This document shows, piece after piece, positions 1 to 5,511 of a stretch of DNA of 5,511 bases. The DNA is from Desulfobacterales bacterium. GTDB lineage: Bacteria; Desulfobacterota; Desulfobacteria; Desulfobacterales; Desulfobacteraceae. The notes beneath the pieces were generated by a model. It ran no database searches, was not told the DNA's origin, and was given only the letters and a program-made list of their open reading frames with translations. The DNA lies in assembly GCA_022361315.1 (NCBI GenBank), contig JAKSBB010000719.1, positions 1 through 5,511 on the forward strand. Reading direction: 5' to 3'. The first letter of the stretch is position 1; the number at the start of each line of letters is the position of its first letter. The position numbers and the translations under genes are program-made.

Positions 1-186
1 CGGATTTTCGACCCCTTTTTCACCACCAAACCGGTGGGCCGGGGCACAGGGCTGGGCTTGTCCGTGGGATATGGGATTATCCGCCGCCACGGCGGTGATA
101 TTTCGGCCGCCAATCGTGAGGACCGGGGGGCGGCATTTTCCATCCGGCTGCCCCTGAAAACGGCGTCTGAGATTCAAAACGGCTAA
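1..186 (+). CDS. Sensor histidine kinase, C-terminal fragment (HATPase_c end)
   Basis: Frame 1 is open from the window edge to TAA at 184-186 and gives the last 61 residues of a sensor histidine kinase; the sensor, dimerisation and N-box parts lie upstream of the window. Visible are the F-box (FDPFFTTK, residues 4-10 of the fragment) and the G2 glycine box (GTGLGLS, about residues 15-21), followed by the usual helix ending in RHGG and a final beta strand (FSIRLPL). These belong to the ATP-binding HATPase_c domain that phosphorylates the conserved His and then the partner regulator. The next gene on the same strand, 46 bases on, is an NtrC-type response regulator, so the two are almost certainly a cognate pair in one operon. 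The form of the F and G2 boxes fits NtrB-like kinases. The input signal cannot be inferred. Confidence 0.93.
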   Translation, partial: RIFDPFFTTKPVGRGTGLGLSVGYGIIRRHGGDISAANREDRGAAFSIRLPLKTASEIQNG

Positions 187-217
187 GGTATAAATTGTTT
201 CGTCTAATCAGTTATCG

Positions 218-224
218 TAAGGAG
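218..224 (+). promoter_or_regulatory. Ribosome binding site of the response regulator
   Basis: TAAGGAG lies 8 bases before the ATG at 233. It is a strong Shine-Dalgarno match and fixes that start codon. The kinase-regulator gap (187-232) shows no convincing promoter of its own, so co-transcription with the kinase is likely. Confidence 0.8.
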
Positions 225-232
225 ATTAAGAC

Positions 233-1636
233 ATGACCGCCCGTATTCTTGTGGTGGATGATGAAAAGGATATGACCCGTCTGCTCCAGAGAACCCTGGA
301 GCCTGAACTGGACTGCAAGGTGACCATGGCCTTTTCCGGAGAGATGGCGTTGAACGTGATCCAACAGACCGATGTCTCCTTTGACCTGGTGATCTCCGAT
401 ATCCGCATGCCCGAAATGGACGGGTTTGAACTCCTGGACCGGCTCAAAACCGCTTATCCCGACCTGACCGTGGTGATGCTTACGGCCTACGGGAATATAG
501 AGTCCGCTGTTGCCGCCATTAAAAAGGGGGCCTACGATTTTATCTCCAAACCCTTTGAGCAGGATGAAATTATTTTCAAGATACAGAAGGCCCTGGAGCG
601 CAGCCGCCTGCTGAACGAAAACAAACGGCTGCAGAAGGCCTGCAAGACGGAAACCCTGCCCCTCATCGGCCAGAGCCCGGCCATGGAGAAGGTATTTGAA
701 AAGATATCCCTGGTGGCGGGGTCGGATGTCACCGTATTGATCACCGGTGAATCCGGCACCGGTAAGGATCTCACCGCCCGGTCCATCCATGCCCTGAGCG
801 ACAGGAAAGACAAATCCTATATTCCGGTGAACTGCCCCACGATTCCTGAGCATATCCTGGAAAGCGAGTTGTTCGGCTATAAGAAGGGGGCGTTTACCAA
901 TGCCTACCGGGATAAGACCGGGTTATTTCAGGAGGCGGACAAGGGGACGATTTTTCTCGATGAGATCGGGGATGTGGGCCCCACCATTCAGACAAAACTG
1001 CTCCGTGTGATCCAGGAAAAGGAAGTGAAACCCCTGGGGGATACCCGGGTGGACAAGGTGGATGTAAGGATCATCGCCTCCACCAACCAGGATCTGCGGG
1101 AAAAGATCGCCAATAAGGAGTTCCGGGAAGATTTCTTCTACCGCCTTTCCGTGATCACCATTGAGTTACCGCCCCTGCGGGACCGGATTACCGATATCCC
1201 CCTGCTCTCCGACCACCTGCTGGCCAAACATTGCGAAAAGCTGAATAAGTCCCCCAAACGCCTGTCCGAAAACGTCCGGGATCTGCTCATGAAGCAGCAT
1301 TGGCAGGGAAATGTCCGGGAGCTTGAAAATGTCCTGGTCCAGGGAATACTCTATTCCGAAGGCGATACCATCCGCAGGGCCAACATCCCCATCCGGGGTG
1401 AGGACGACCCGGACAACACCTGCCAGGAACTGGACCAGGAAACCGGGAGCATGCCCTACAAAGCCGCCAAAGAGAAGATACTCAACCAGTTCAACCACAA
1501 TTACATCGGTGCCATGCTCACCATGACCGGCGGCAATATCACCCAGGCGGCCAAACGCTGTGCCATGGACCGCCAGGCCCTTCAGCAGATCATGAAACGG
1601 TACAGGATCGACCCGGATGAGTTCCGGGCAAAATAG
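233..1636 (+). CDS. Sigma-54-dependent response regulator, NtrC family (REC-AAA+-Fis HTH)
   Basis: This 467-residue protein is complete and of usual length for an NtrC-type bacterial enhancer-binding protein. The receiver domain (about 1-120) has the acidic pair D9/D10, phospho-acceptor D56 in the SDIRMPEMDG motif, T84 and K106. The AAA+ domain (about 143-385) has Walker A GESGTGKD (172-179), Walker B IFLDEIGD (240-247), and the FREDFFYRLSV segment (297-307) with arginine fingers. The sigma-54 contact loop reads GAFTNA (219-224) instead of the canonical GAFTGA. A Fis-type helix-turn-helix lies at about 432-459 (NITQAA to MKRYRI). Phosphorylation should drive oligomerisation, ATP hydrolysis and opening of sigma-54 promoters. 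The start is set by a strong ribosome binding site. The partner is the kinase just upstream; the regulon is unknown, and I found no clear -24/-12 promoter in this window. Confidence 0.96.
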   Translation: MTARILVVDDEKDMTRLLQRTLEPELDCKVTMAFSGEMALNVIQQTDVSFDLVISDIRMPEMDGFELLDRLKTAYPDLTVVMLTAYGNIESAVAAIKKGAYDFISKPFEQDEIIFKIQKALERSRLLNENKRLQKACKTETLPLIGQSPAMEKVFEKISLVAGSDVTVLITGESGTGKDLTARSIHALSDRKDKSYIPVNCPTIPEHILESELFGYKKGAFTNAYRDKTGLFQEADKGTIFLDEIGDVGPTIQTKLLRVIQEKEVKPLGDTRVDKVDVRIIASTNQDLREKIANKEFREDFFYRLSVITIELPPLRDRITDIPLLSDHLLAKHCEKLNKSPKRLSENVRDLLMKQHWQGNVRELENVLVQGILYSEGDTIRRANIPIRGEDDPDNTCQELDQETGSMPYKAAKEKILNQFNHNYIGAMLTMTGGNITQAAKRCAMDRQALQQIMKRYRIDPDEFRAK

Positions 1637-1739
1637 CCGGATACCCTCACCCCCTTTTTTATTTCTGGCCGTTTTGAAAGGTATGGTCGGTTTTCACGAC
1701 AATAAATCTGATACGTAACGATTTATTGAGGAGCTGACC
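1637..1739 (+). other. Intergenic gap between regulator and DUF3179 gene
   Basis: These 103 bases hold a T-rich run (1655-1660, followed by ATTT) without a convincing stem in front of it, a 9-bp inverted repeat (1700-1708 / 1720-1728), and the ribosome binding site GAGGAG (1728-1733), 6 bases before the ATG at 1740. No sigma-70 or sigma-54 promoter could be assigned with confidence. It is not clear whether the downstream gene is transcribed with the two-component genes or separately. Confidence 0.5.
1700..1728. repeat. 9-bp perfect inverted repeat just upstream of the DUF3179 start
   Basis: CAATAAATC (1700-1708) and GATTTATTG (1720-1728) are perfect reverse complements separated by 11 bases; the spacer contains the small palindrome TACGTA (1712-1717). 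The repeat touches the first base of the ribosome binding site GAGGAG. It could be a DNA operator for a dimeric regulator, or an RNA hairpin that modulates ribosome access. AT-rich arms in GC-moderate surroundings argue against pure chance, but function is inferred only from position and symmetry. Confidence 0.45.
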
Positions 1740-2372
1740 ATGATAAAAAAACGACTGATCTTCCTGGCTGCCGTTCTGGTGGTTCTCCCCCTGGTCTGGC
1801 AGACCGTTGCCGGAGAAACCCGGGATGGAGAAAAGGTATATATCAAAGACCGTACCGGAGAAACCTGGGATGTCACCCAGGCCAGGTCTCTTGGTTTCAA
1901 ACCGGAAAAATTTCAATACGGTATCGGACGATTTGCCTTTACCCCGCTGGATGAGAGCGGGGTGAAAGCCCGGCCCGAACACCTGAAAGGACATCATCGG
2001 GTGATCGGATTCCGGCATAACGGAGAGTCCCATGCCTTTTCCGTAGATCGCCTCAGATACCATGAACTGGCAAATATACAGGTCGGGGGGCTGCCGGTCA
2101 CCGCAGGGTACTGACCGCTTGTGAATCTGACAGCTGTGTACAGCCGTGAAATCGATGGGCAGACCCTGACCCTCGTACCCTCGGGGTGGACCTACAAGAA
2201 CACTTTTGTCCTATATGACAGGGAGACCGGAAGCCTCTGGTATCCTTACCGTAGGGGGCTGATGGGGATTCAGGGGCAGTATTTCAAGCGCTGGCTTCCC
2301 AAGCTGGACTCGGAAGACACCCAGTGGAGGAAGTGGCGGAACGACCATCCTGCGAGCAAGGTCCTTGAGTAA
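1740..2372 (+). CDS. Exported DUF3179-type protein, candidate selenoprotein (Sec at TGA 2112-2114)
   Basis: Read through one in-frame TGA, this is a 210-residue protein with Sec as residue 125. Residues 1-25 look like a signal peptide (KKR, hydrophobic stretch, cleavage near TVAGE), so it should act outside the cytoplasm. The rest matches DUF3179: RVIGF and HAF (87-100), HELAN...VGGLPV (108-120), Tyr-Sec-Pro-Leu (124-127), VLYDRETGSLW (157-167), and the ending W..W...HP..VL (196-209). DUF3179 proteins normally have Cys in that YCPL position, and alignment across the TGA needs no gap. Both halves are in the same frame, and a hairpin with SECIS-like geometry follows the TGA. No Cys occurs elsewhere. 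The ATG at 1740 has ribosome binding site GAGGAG. The biochemical function of DUF3179 is unknown to me; an exposed selenol suggests redox or metal chemistry. The alternative is a nonsense mutation of a Cys codon or a sequencing error. Ordinary gene callers would report two fragments (1740-2114 and 2121-2372). Confidence 0.8.
2112..2152 (+). promoter_or_regulatory. Selenocysteine UGA and candidate bacterial SECIS hairpin
   Basis: The recoded TGA is 2112-2114. Downstream, GCTG (2133-2136) pairs with CAGC (2141-2144) around a TGTA loop (2137-2140). Across an A-C mismatch the helix resumes with C2131-G2146 and A2130-T2147, then T2128-A2149 and T2126/A2125 with A2151/T2152, giving an imperfect stem. 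The apical loop starts 22 bases after the UGA and has a G at its second position. As I recall the bacterial SECIS consensus, the loop should lie about 16-37 bases after the UGA with a G among its first two bases, so this fits. SelB recognition is inferred. Confidence 0.55.
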
Positions 2373-2380
2373 CTCAGGAC
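2361..2380. terminator. Hairpin spanning the two convergent stop codons
   Basis: GTCCT (2361-2365) pairs with AGGAC (2376-2380) and GAG (2367-2369) with CTC (2373-2375) around a TAA loop (2370-2372), with T2366 bulged. The loop is the stop codon of the DUF3179 gene and the descending arm holds the stop of the opposing gene. There is no T-run on either side, so it does not look like a classic intrinsic terminator, but its position between tail-to-tail genes suggests a bidirectional 3'-end signal or RNA-stabilising stem. Confidence 0.4.
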
Positions 2381-3450
2381 GACATCCCCACATCGAACTT
2401 CGCCTCACTGGCGGCTTCGTTCAGCACCCGCTCTACAATCTTCCGGCGCTTTTCCGCACTGCCGTTGGCGTTTTCCGCGGAAAAGCGGAACTCCTTGGAA
2501 GCCGCCTCCGTCTGAAGCCCTTTGCGGATCTGGGACAGGCGTTTGGCCACATCAAACCAGAAAGGGGCGCCTAATCCGATGAGAATCCCGGTGAGAGATA
2601 CCTGAAAGAACCAATTTAAACCCTGCCAGATCGAATCCAGCAGGGAGGGGGATTTCGATCCGTCTGTCCAGGGTTTTGGACAGGGGCCGCTATCCCACCC
2701 GATGGGAATACCCAGGGCCTTGGACCTGGCAAGCAGGGTCCAGGGATCTTCGGTATTGTCCTTTGGAAGATCGTTTTCATATTTTTCGATGACGGTGTGG
2801 GCCAGATCCGGATCCACCAGATAGGCTTCAAAAATAGTCAATGCATTGATGTTGCAGGCCAGGGCAACGGCAATACCGATACCCACAGACCATGCCTGGG
2901 CATGACGTTTAAAACTGATGGAGATGCCGGCTGAAATTTCTTCATATTTTCTGGCAATACGGTTGAACACCACCTCTGTTTTATCCCTGGATTCCAGGAC
3001 CGCATGTTTTATTGCCGGTGTTTCTGCCAGGCTGCGGAGCAGATACTCAAGAGAGACGTTGTCATGGATGGCTGACCGTTTGCCGTCGCCGAAAAGCTGG
3101 CGGATGAAGTTCCCGATCCGTTCGAATTTTCCGGCACCTCTCACCTTATCCGGCCCGAGCCATACCAGGCGGTCGTTGATATCGGGAATTTTGAGGCATT
3201 GGGCGTTTATCTGGTCCGATGAAGACTCGGACGGGTTTTTGATTACCCTCACCAGAAAATCCCATAGCTCCCGGTCATCCAGCCCCAGGGCATCCTTATC
3301 CATTTCCCGGGTCAGCAGGCGGATGGTCTGGACAAAGTTTTTCTTTCGTATCCTGGCAACCCGGATACAGGATTCCATAATCACCGTCACAACCGTGGCC
3401 AGGGCAGCCATGGTCAGCACAAAGGCCAGTGCGGCATCCAATAGTTGCAT
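2374..3450 (-). CDS. Three-helix membrane protein of unknown function
   Basis: This is a 358-residue protein with ATG at 3450-3448 preceded by GGAGG (3459-3455) four bases away. Predicted membrane segments are about 5-27 (hydrophobic, ending at ESCIRVARIRKK), about 187-208 (IGIAVALACNINALTIF) and about 280-298 (LTGILIGLGAPFWFD). A roughly 155-residue soluble region separates helices 1 and 2, and a charged tail follows helix 3. The pattern of an N-terminal helix, a KRHAQAW-helix-NINALTIFEAYL block, a GIPIGW segment and a GAPFWFD motif is one I recognise from a widespread family of conserved hypothetical membrane proteins, but I know no assigned function. The gene lies 15 bases downstream of the glycosylase-like gene and is probably co-transcribed with it. 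Its TGA stop is one base from the stop of the convergent DUF3179 gene. Confidence 0.85.
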   Translation of the reverse strand: MQLLDAALAFVLTMAALATVVTVIMESCIRVARIRKKNFVQTIRLLTREMDKDALGLDDRELWDFLVRVIKNPSESSSDQINAQCLKIPDINDRLVWLGPDKVRGAGKFERIGNFIRQLFGDGKRSAIHDNVSLEYLLRSLAETPAIKHAVLESRDKTEVVFNRIARKYEEISAGISISFKRHAQAWSVGIGIAVALACNINALTIFEAYLVDPDLAHTVIEKYENDLPKDNTEDPWTLLARSKALGIPIGWDSGPCPKPWTDGSKSPSLLDSIWQGLNWFFQVSLTGILIGLGAPFWFDVAKRLSQIRKGLQTEAASKEFRFSAENANGSAEKRRKIVERVLNEAASEAKFDVGMSS

Positions 3451-3465
3451 AGGTCCTCCGGCGTT

Positions 3466-5022
3466 TTATGGGGTGTGGTTTTTTATCAGGGTTCTGGCCG
3501 CAGTACGCAGTGTATCCGGAGATGGGGCCGGGCGGTCCGGGGTATACCTGCATCCCCCATGGATGCGGAAAAGGGCATTGCTGCAGAATTCACAGGGGCC
3601 GGCGGCGCGGGCAAGCCCGCCGTGTTCCGGATCAAATGCCAGGCGGCCGGCGGTATACTCACTGTGAAGTCCTTTCCCCAGGAGATCCACGGCATCGTAC
3701 CTGCGGGCTGTCAGTGCATCCCAGGCCGCCTCACCCAATTGGTCACGCCCGGGGGCGCCTTCCCGCTCGATGAATACCAGGGTGCGGCTTTTGTTCCAGT
3801 TTTGGGTGGTGACGGGTGTCAGGAGGTCGGCCTGTTTCGGAAATTCCTGGGTGAATGTTTTCCACTGGTCCCGGTCAAACCGGCATTGGGGATCAAAATT
3901 ATCCCCGTAGGAAAAATGGGGGGAAATGAGAATCCGGGCATCGACATCACCGCCGGGTGTTGAGGCTTTCAGCCGGAAGTTGCCTTCGCTGCATGCCTTG
4001 AGAATCTCGAAGGTGTCCCCTTCCGGCGGCAGGGACGGTGTAATGTCCATCTTGAATCGCCGGTAAAACATGCCGTAGGCGCTGAGACCTGCGAAAACCA
4101 CAACCGCCGGCCGGGTCTGCAGCAGTTGCTGGGCCAGCCAACCCCGTTTGCGGACACATTCCTCCGTAATGCCTTCCCTGGCCGTATCCGAGAACCATGA
4201 GCCCCATCCCGGGCTGGCACAGCCCACCATATCCGCCTGGCAGACATCTTCTCCCAGTTTCAGTTCTGCTGCGGCCAGGGGCTCTCCGGACAGGTCTTTA
4301 AACCGCTTCAGGATTTTCCGGAATCGTGTATAGTAGCCGATTTCTTCCTGGATCAGGGGGGTGGTTTCCCCCACGGGGAGATCCGGGATGCCGGCGATCA
4401 CATCCCCATTGGCGAACCGTGTGCCCCGGTCCATGAATACCTCATAGGCCCGGTCAAGGTTGAGAGTTTGTGCCGGTCCGTCATCGTAATCCAGTTCGAT
4501 GGTTACCTGTTCGTCTCTTTTTGACCGGGTTGCCCGTTTCAGGTTGCCGCTGCTCACAGCCGTGATTTTACTTCCGTCCTTCAAATGGCTGTGTATGAAT
4601 TCCAGGGGAAACCGCTCCTGGCAGACGGAGCGGTGGCGGAAGTATTCCGCGTACTGCCCGATATCATCAAAATAGGGATAGGCCCAGGTGGCCCCGTCAT
4701 GTCCCGGCCAGAAGGCCGTCAGGTTGGGATTGATGCCGATGGTCATCACAGGGGCCTTCCGGCAGCCGCTCATGAGTTCGGGAATCTGGAAACGACTGCC
4801 GCTGCAGGCTGCTTCAACGGTCCGCTGTTCATCTTCACCCGGTGGGGCGGCCGGGTAGTCCTTTATCCGGTCAAAGGCCGGAAAGGGACCGTAATGCCGG
4901 TTGAACCACTGACAGGCGTGATCCGGCCCGTCATAGGCGGTGCGCATACCCCGGCAGGTCATCACCTCCCAGGCCAGCTGGACTTCTACGGATAGCGGAT
5001 TATCGGACAGGGGGACATTCAT
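3466..5022 (-). CDS. Uracil-DNA-glycosylase-superfamily-like protein with large insertion
   Basis: This is a 518-residue protein. ATG at 5022-5020 is chosen because AAGGAGG (5034-5028) sits 5 bases before it; a longer reading from 5085 would lie upstream of that site. The motif IGINPNLTAFWPGH (95-108) closely resembles motif A of TDG/MUG glycosylases (GINPG plus a downstream GH). Residues about 286-312 (EECVRKRGWLAQQL, then RPAVVVFAG) match the C..L..QL...RP.VVV.LG strand-helix of this superfamily, and ISPHFSYGD (366-374) sits where motif B is expected. N98 would correspond to the catalytic or water-positioning Asn. About 120-130 residues between motif A and residue 255 form an unusual insertion. 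There are 13 Cys, including C477-x2-C480-x10-C491 near the end, possibly a zinc or iron-sulfur site. Typical UDGs are near 200-300 residues. The fold assignment is fairly good; the substrate is unknown. Confidence 0.65.
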   Translation of the reverse strand: MNVPLSDNPLSVEVQLAWEVMTCRGMRTAYDGPDHACQWFNRHYGPFPAFDRIKDYPAAPPGEDEQRTVEAACSGSRFQIPELMSGCRKAPVMTIGINPNLTAFWPGHDGATWAYPYFDDIGQYAEYFRHRSVCQERFPLEFIHSHLKDGSKITAVSSGNLKRATRSKRDEQVTIELDYDDGPAQTLNLDRAYEVFMDRGTRFANGDVIAGIPDLPVGETTPLIQEEIGYYTRFRKILKRFKDLSGEPLAAAELKLGEDVCQADMVGCASPGWGSWFSDTAREGITEECVRKRGWLAQQLLQTRPAVVVFAGLSAYGMFYRRFKMDITPSLPPEGDTFEILKACSEGNFRLKASTPGGDVDARILISPHFSYGDNFDPQCRFDRDQWKTFTQEFPKQADLLTPVTTQNWNKSRTLVFIEREGAPGRDQLGEAAWDALTARRYDAVDLLGKGLHSEYTAGRLAFDPEHGGLARAAGPCEFCSNALFRIHGGCRYTPDRPAPSPDTLRTAARTLIKNHTP

Positions 5023-5181
5023 GGAGACCTCCTTTGCATGGAAATGCCGGCAATGGAAACCGACAGGAAATTTAGGGAAACACACCGGCCCTGGAAAAGT
5101 GAACTACACCGGATGGATGAGTGCTTCCCTGGAATGCATAGCAGAGGTGTTCTGCTTTGTAAAGCAGAGGGCGCTTAAGGT
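5023..5181 (-). other. Intergenic region between TRAP permease end and glycosylase-like gene
   Basis: These 159 bases separate two genes on the same strand. They contain an 8-bp perfect inverted repeat (TCTGCTTT / AAAGCAGA, 5151-5168) and the ribosome binding site of the downstream gene (5034-5028). GCAGAGG occurs twice (5141-5147 and 5164-5170). The gap is long enough for a promoter driving the glycosylase-like operon, but no -10/-35 or -24/-12 pair with proper spacing was found. Confidence 0.45.
5151..5168 (-). terminator. Palindrome downstream of the TRAP permease gene
   Basis: TCTGCTTT (5151-5158) and AAAGCAGA (5161-5168) are perfect reverse complements with a 2-base spacer. In RNA from the (-) strand this would fold as a 7-bp stem with a four-base loop, about 14 bases after the dctM stop codon. 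No T-run follows, so intrinsic termination is doubtful; it could equally be a protein-binding palindrome upstream of the glycosylase-like gene. Confidence 0.35.
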
Positions 5182-5511
5182 TTAGTACATCAGATTCGGT
5201 AAAAACAGAATGATCTGTGGAAAGAGCATCAGAATCACCACCCCCACGATCACAGCCACCAGGAACGGGGTAATTCCCTTGAATATTTTCTCCAGGGGAA
5301 CGTTCTCCGGCAGCACATTTTTAGCCACTCCGTACACCACATAGACATTGATGCCCACAGGTGGTGTAATTACCCCCATTTCCGTCACCATCACAATGAT
5401 CACCCCGAACCAGATGGGATCAAATCCCAGTTCCATGACCACGGGGAAGAAGATGGGCACCGTCAGGGTGACAAAGGCCAGGGCATCCATGAAGCAGCCG
5501 CCCAGGAAGTA
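5182..5511 (-). CDS. dctM: TRAP transporter large permease, DctM family, C-terminal fragment
   Basis: The reading frame enters from the right edge and ends at TAA (5184-5182), giving the last 109 residues of a TRAP transporter large membrane subunit. The start lies outside the window. Diagnostic is the block MGVITPPVGINVYVV (about residues 45-59 of the fragment), which matches the conserved TPP.G.N.....G signature of DctM permeases, preceded by GGCFMDALAF and VPIFFPV and followed by PFL and a final hydrophobic helix ending in LFLPNLMY. At least three membrane segments are visible. The full protein would import an organic acid or similar solute using a sodium or proton gradient, with a DctQ subunit and a periplasmic binding protein probably encoded beyond the window. 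The substrate cannot be told from this part. Confidence 0.93.
   Translation of the reverse strand, partial: YFLGGCFMDALAFVTLTVPIFFPVVMELGFDPIWFGVIIVMVTEMGVITPPVGINVYVVYGVAKNVLPENVPLEKIFKGITPFLVAVIVGVVILMLFPQIILFLPNLMY

Noticed and set aside
212..853. 213-residue open frame on the - strand
   Set aside because: It is antisense to the receiver and AAA+ coding region, which has clear catalytic motifs; composition is typical of a complementary-strand shadow.
1651..1664. T-run after the response regulator as an intrinsic terminator
   Set aside because: No GC-rich stem of useful length sits directly before the T-run, so a terminator cannot be supported.
2121..2372. Separate 83-residue gene starting at GTG 2121
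   Set aside because: It is in the same frame as the ORF ending at 2114, continues the same domain, and has no well-placed ribosome binding site. It is better read as the C-terminal half of one selenoprotein.
1740..2372. Pseudogene broken by a nonsense mutation
   Set aside because: Possible, but the only defect is a UGA exactly at a conserved Cys, the frame and conserved motifs are intact downstream, and a SECIS-like hairpin follows. Selenocysteine explains all three.
2471..2484. 14-bp perfect palindrome TTTTCCGCGGAAAA
   Set aside because: It lies inside the membrane protein coding region in a stretch coding for charged tail residues; no reason to think it is more than chance symmetry.
2918..3667. 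249-residue open frame on the + strand
   Set aside because: It lies antisense to the two well-supported (-) strand genes, is Ser/Arg-rich without recognisable motifs, and spans their junction. It is a shadow frame.
5023..5085. N-terminal extension of the glycosylase-like protein from ATG 5085
   Set aside because: The extra 21 residues run through the strong AAGGAGG site that serves ATG 5022; the extension has no domain character.

Overview
The window looks like chromosome from a GC-moderate, Gram-negative, probably anaerobic bacterium. A Desulfobacterota (old 'Deltaproteobacteria') sulfate-reducer-like host fits best. This is inferred from the NtrC-type two-component pair, the TRAP transporter, and above all a gene that only makes sense if an in-frame UGA is read as selenocysteine, a habit common in that group. 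No taxonomic marker is present, so this is not proof.

Layout. Positions 1-186 (+) hold the last 61 residues of a sensor histidine kinase. Its partner, a complete sigma-54-dependent response regulator (REC, AAA+, Fis-type HTH), follows at 233-1636 (+). After a 103-base gap carrying a 9-bp inverted repeat, a small exported DUF3179-type protein runs 1740-2372 (+), interrupted by a single in-frame TGA at 2112-2114. That TGA falls exactly where DUF3179 proteins carry the Cys of their Tyr-Cys-Pro-Leu motif, the frame stays conserved on both sides, and a SECIS-like hairpin lies just downstream. I therefore annotate one 210-residue selenoprotein rather than two short ORFs or a pseudogene.

The (-) strand carries the rest. 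A 518-residue protein (3466-5022) has the motifs of the uracil-DNA glycosylase superfamily, including a TDG/MUG-like GINP motif, a large insertion and a Cys-rich C-terminus. Fifteen bases downstream is a 358-residue three-helix membrane protein of unknown function (2374-3450). The two probably form an operon that ends tail-to-tail with the selenoprotein gene, with one base between the stop codons and a hairpin spanning both. Finally, 5182-5511 (-) is the C-terminal end of a TRAP transporter large permease (DctM family).

How they work together. The kinase and regulator form a signalling pair whose target cannot be read from this window. The selenoprotein gene lies downstream on the same strand but has its own gap, ribosome binding site and inverted repeat. 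The glycosylase-like and membrane genes are a separate unit, and the TRAP gene belongs to a transport operon outside the window. The main point of interest is the candidate DUF3179 selenoprotein; second is the unusual glycosylase-like protein coupled to a membrane protein.
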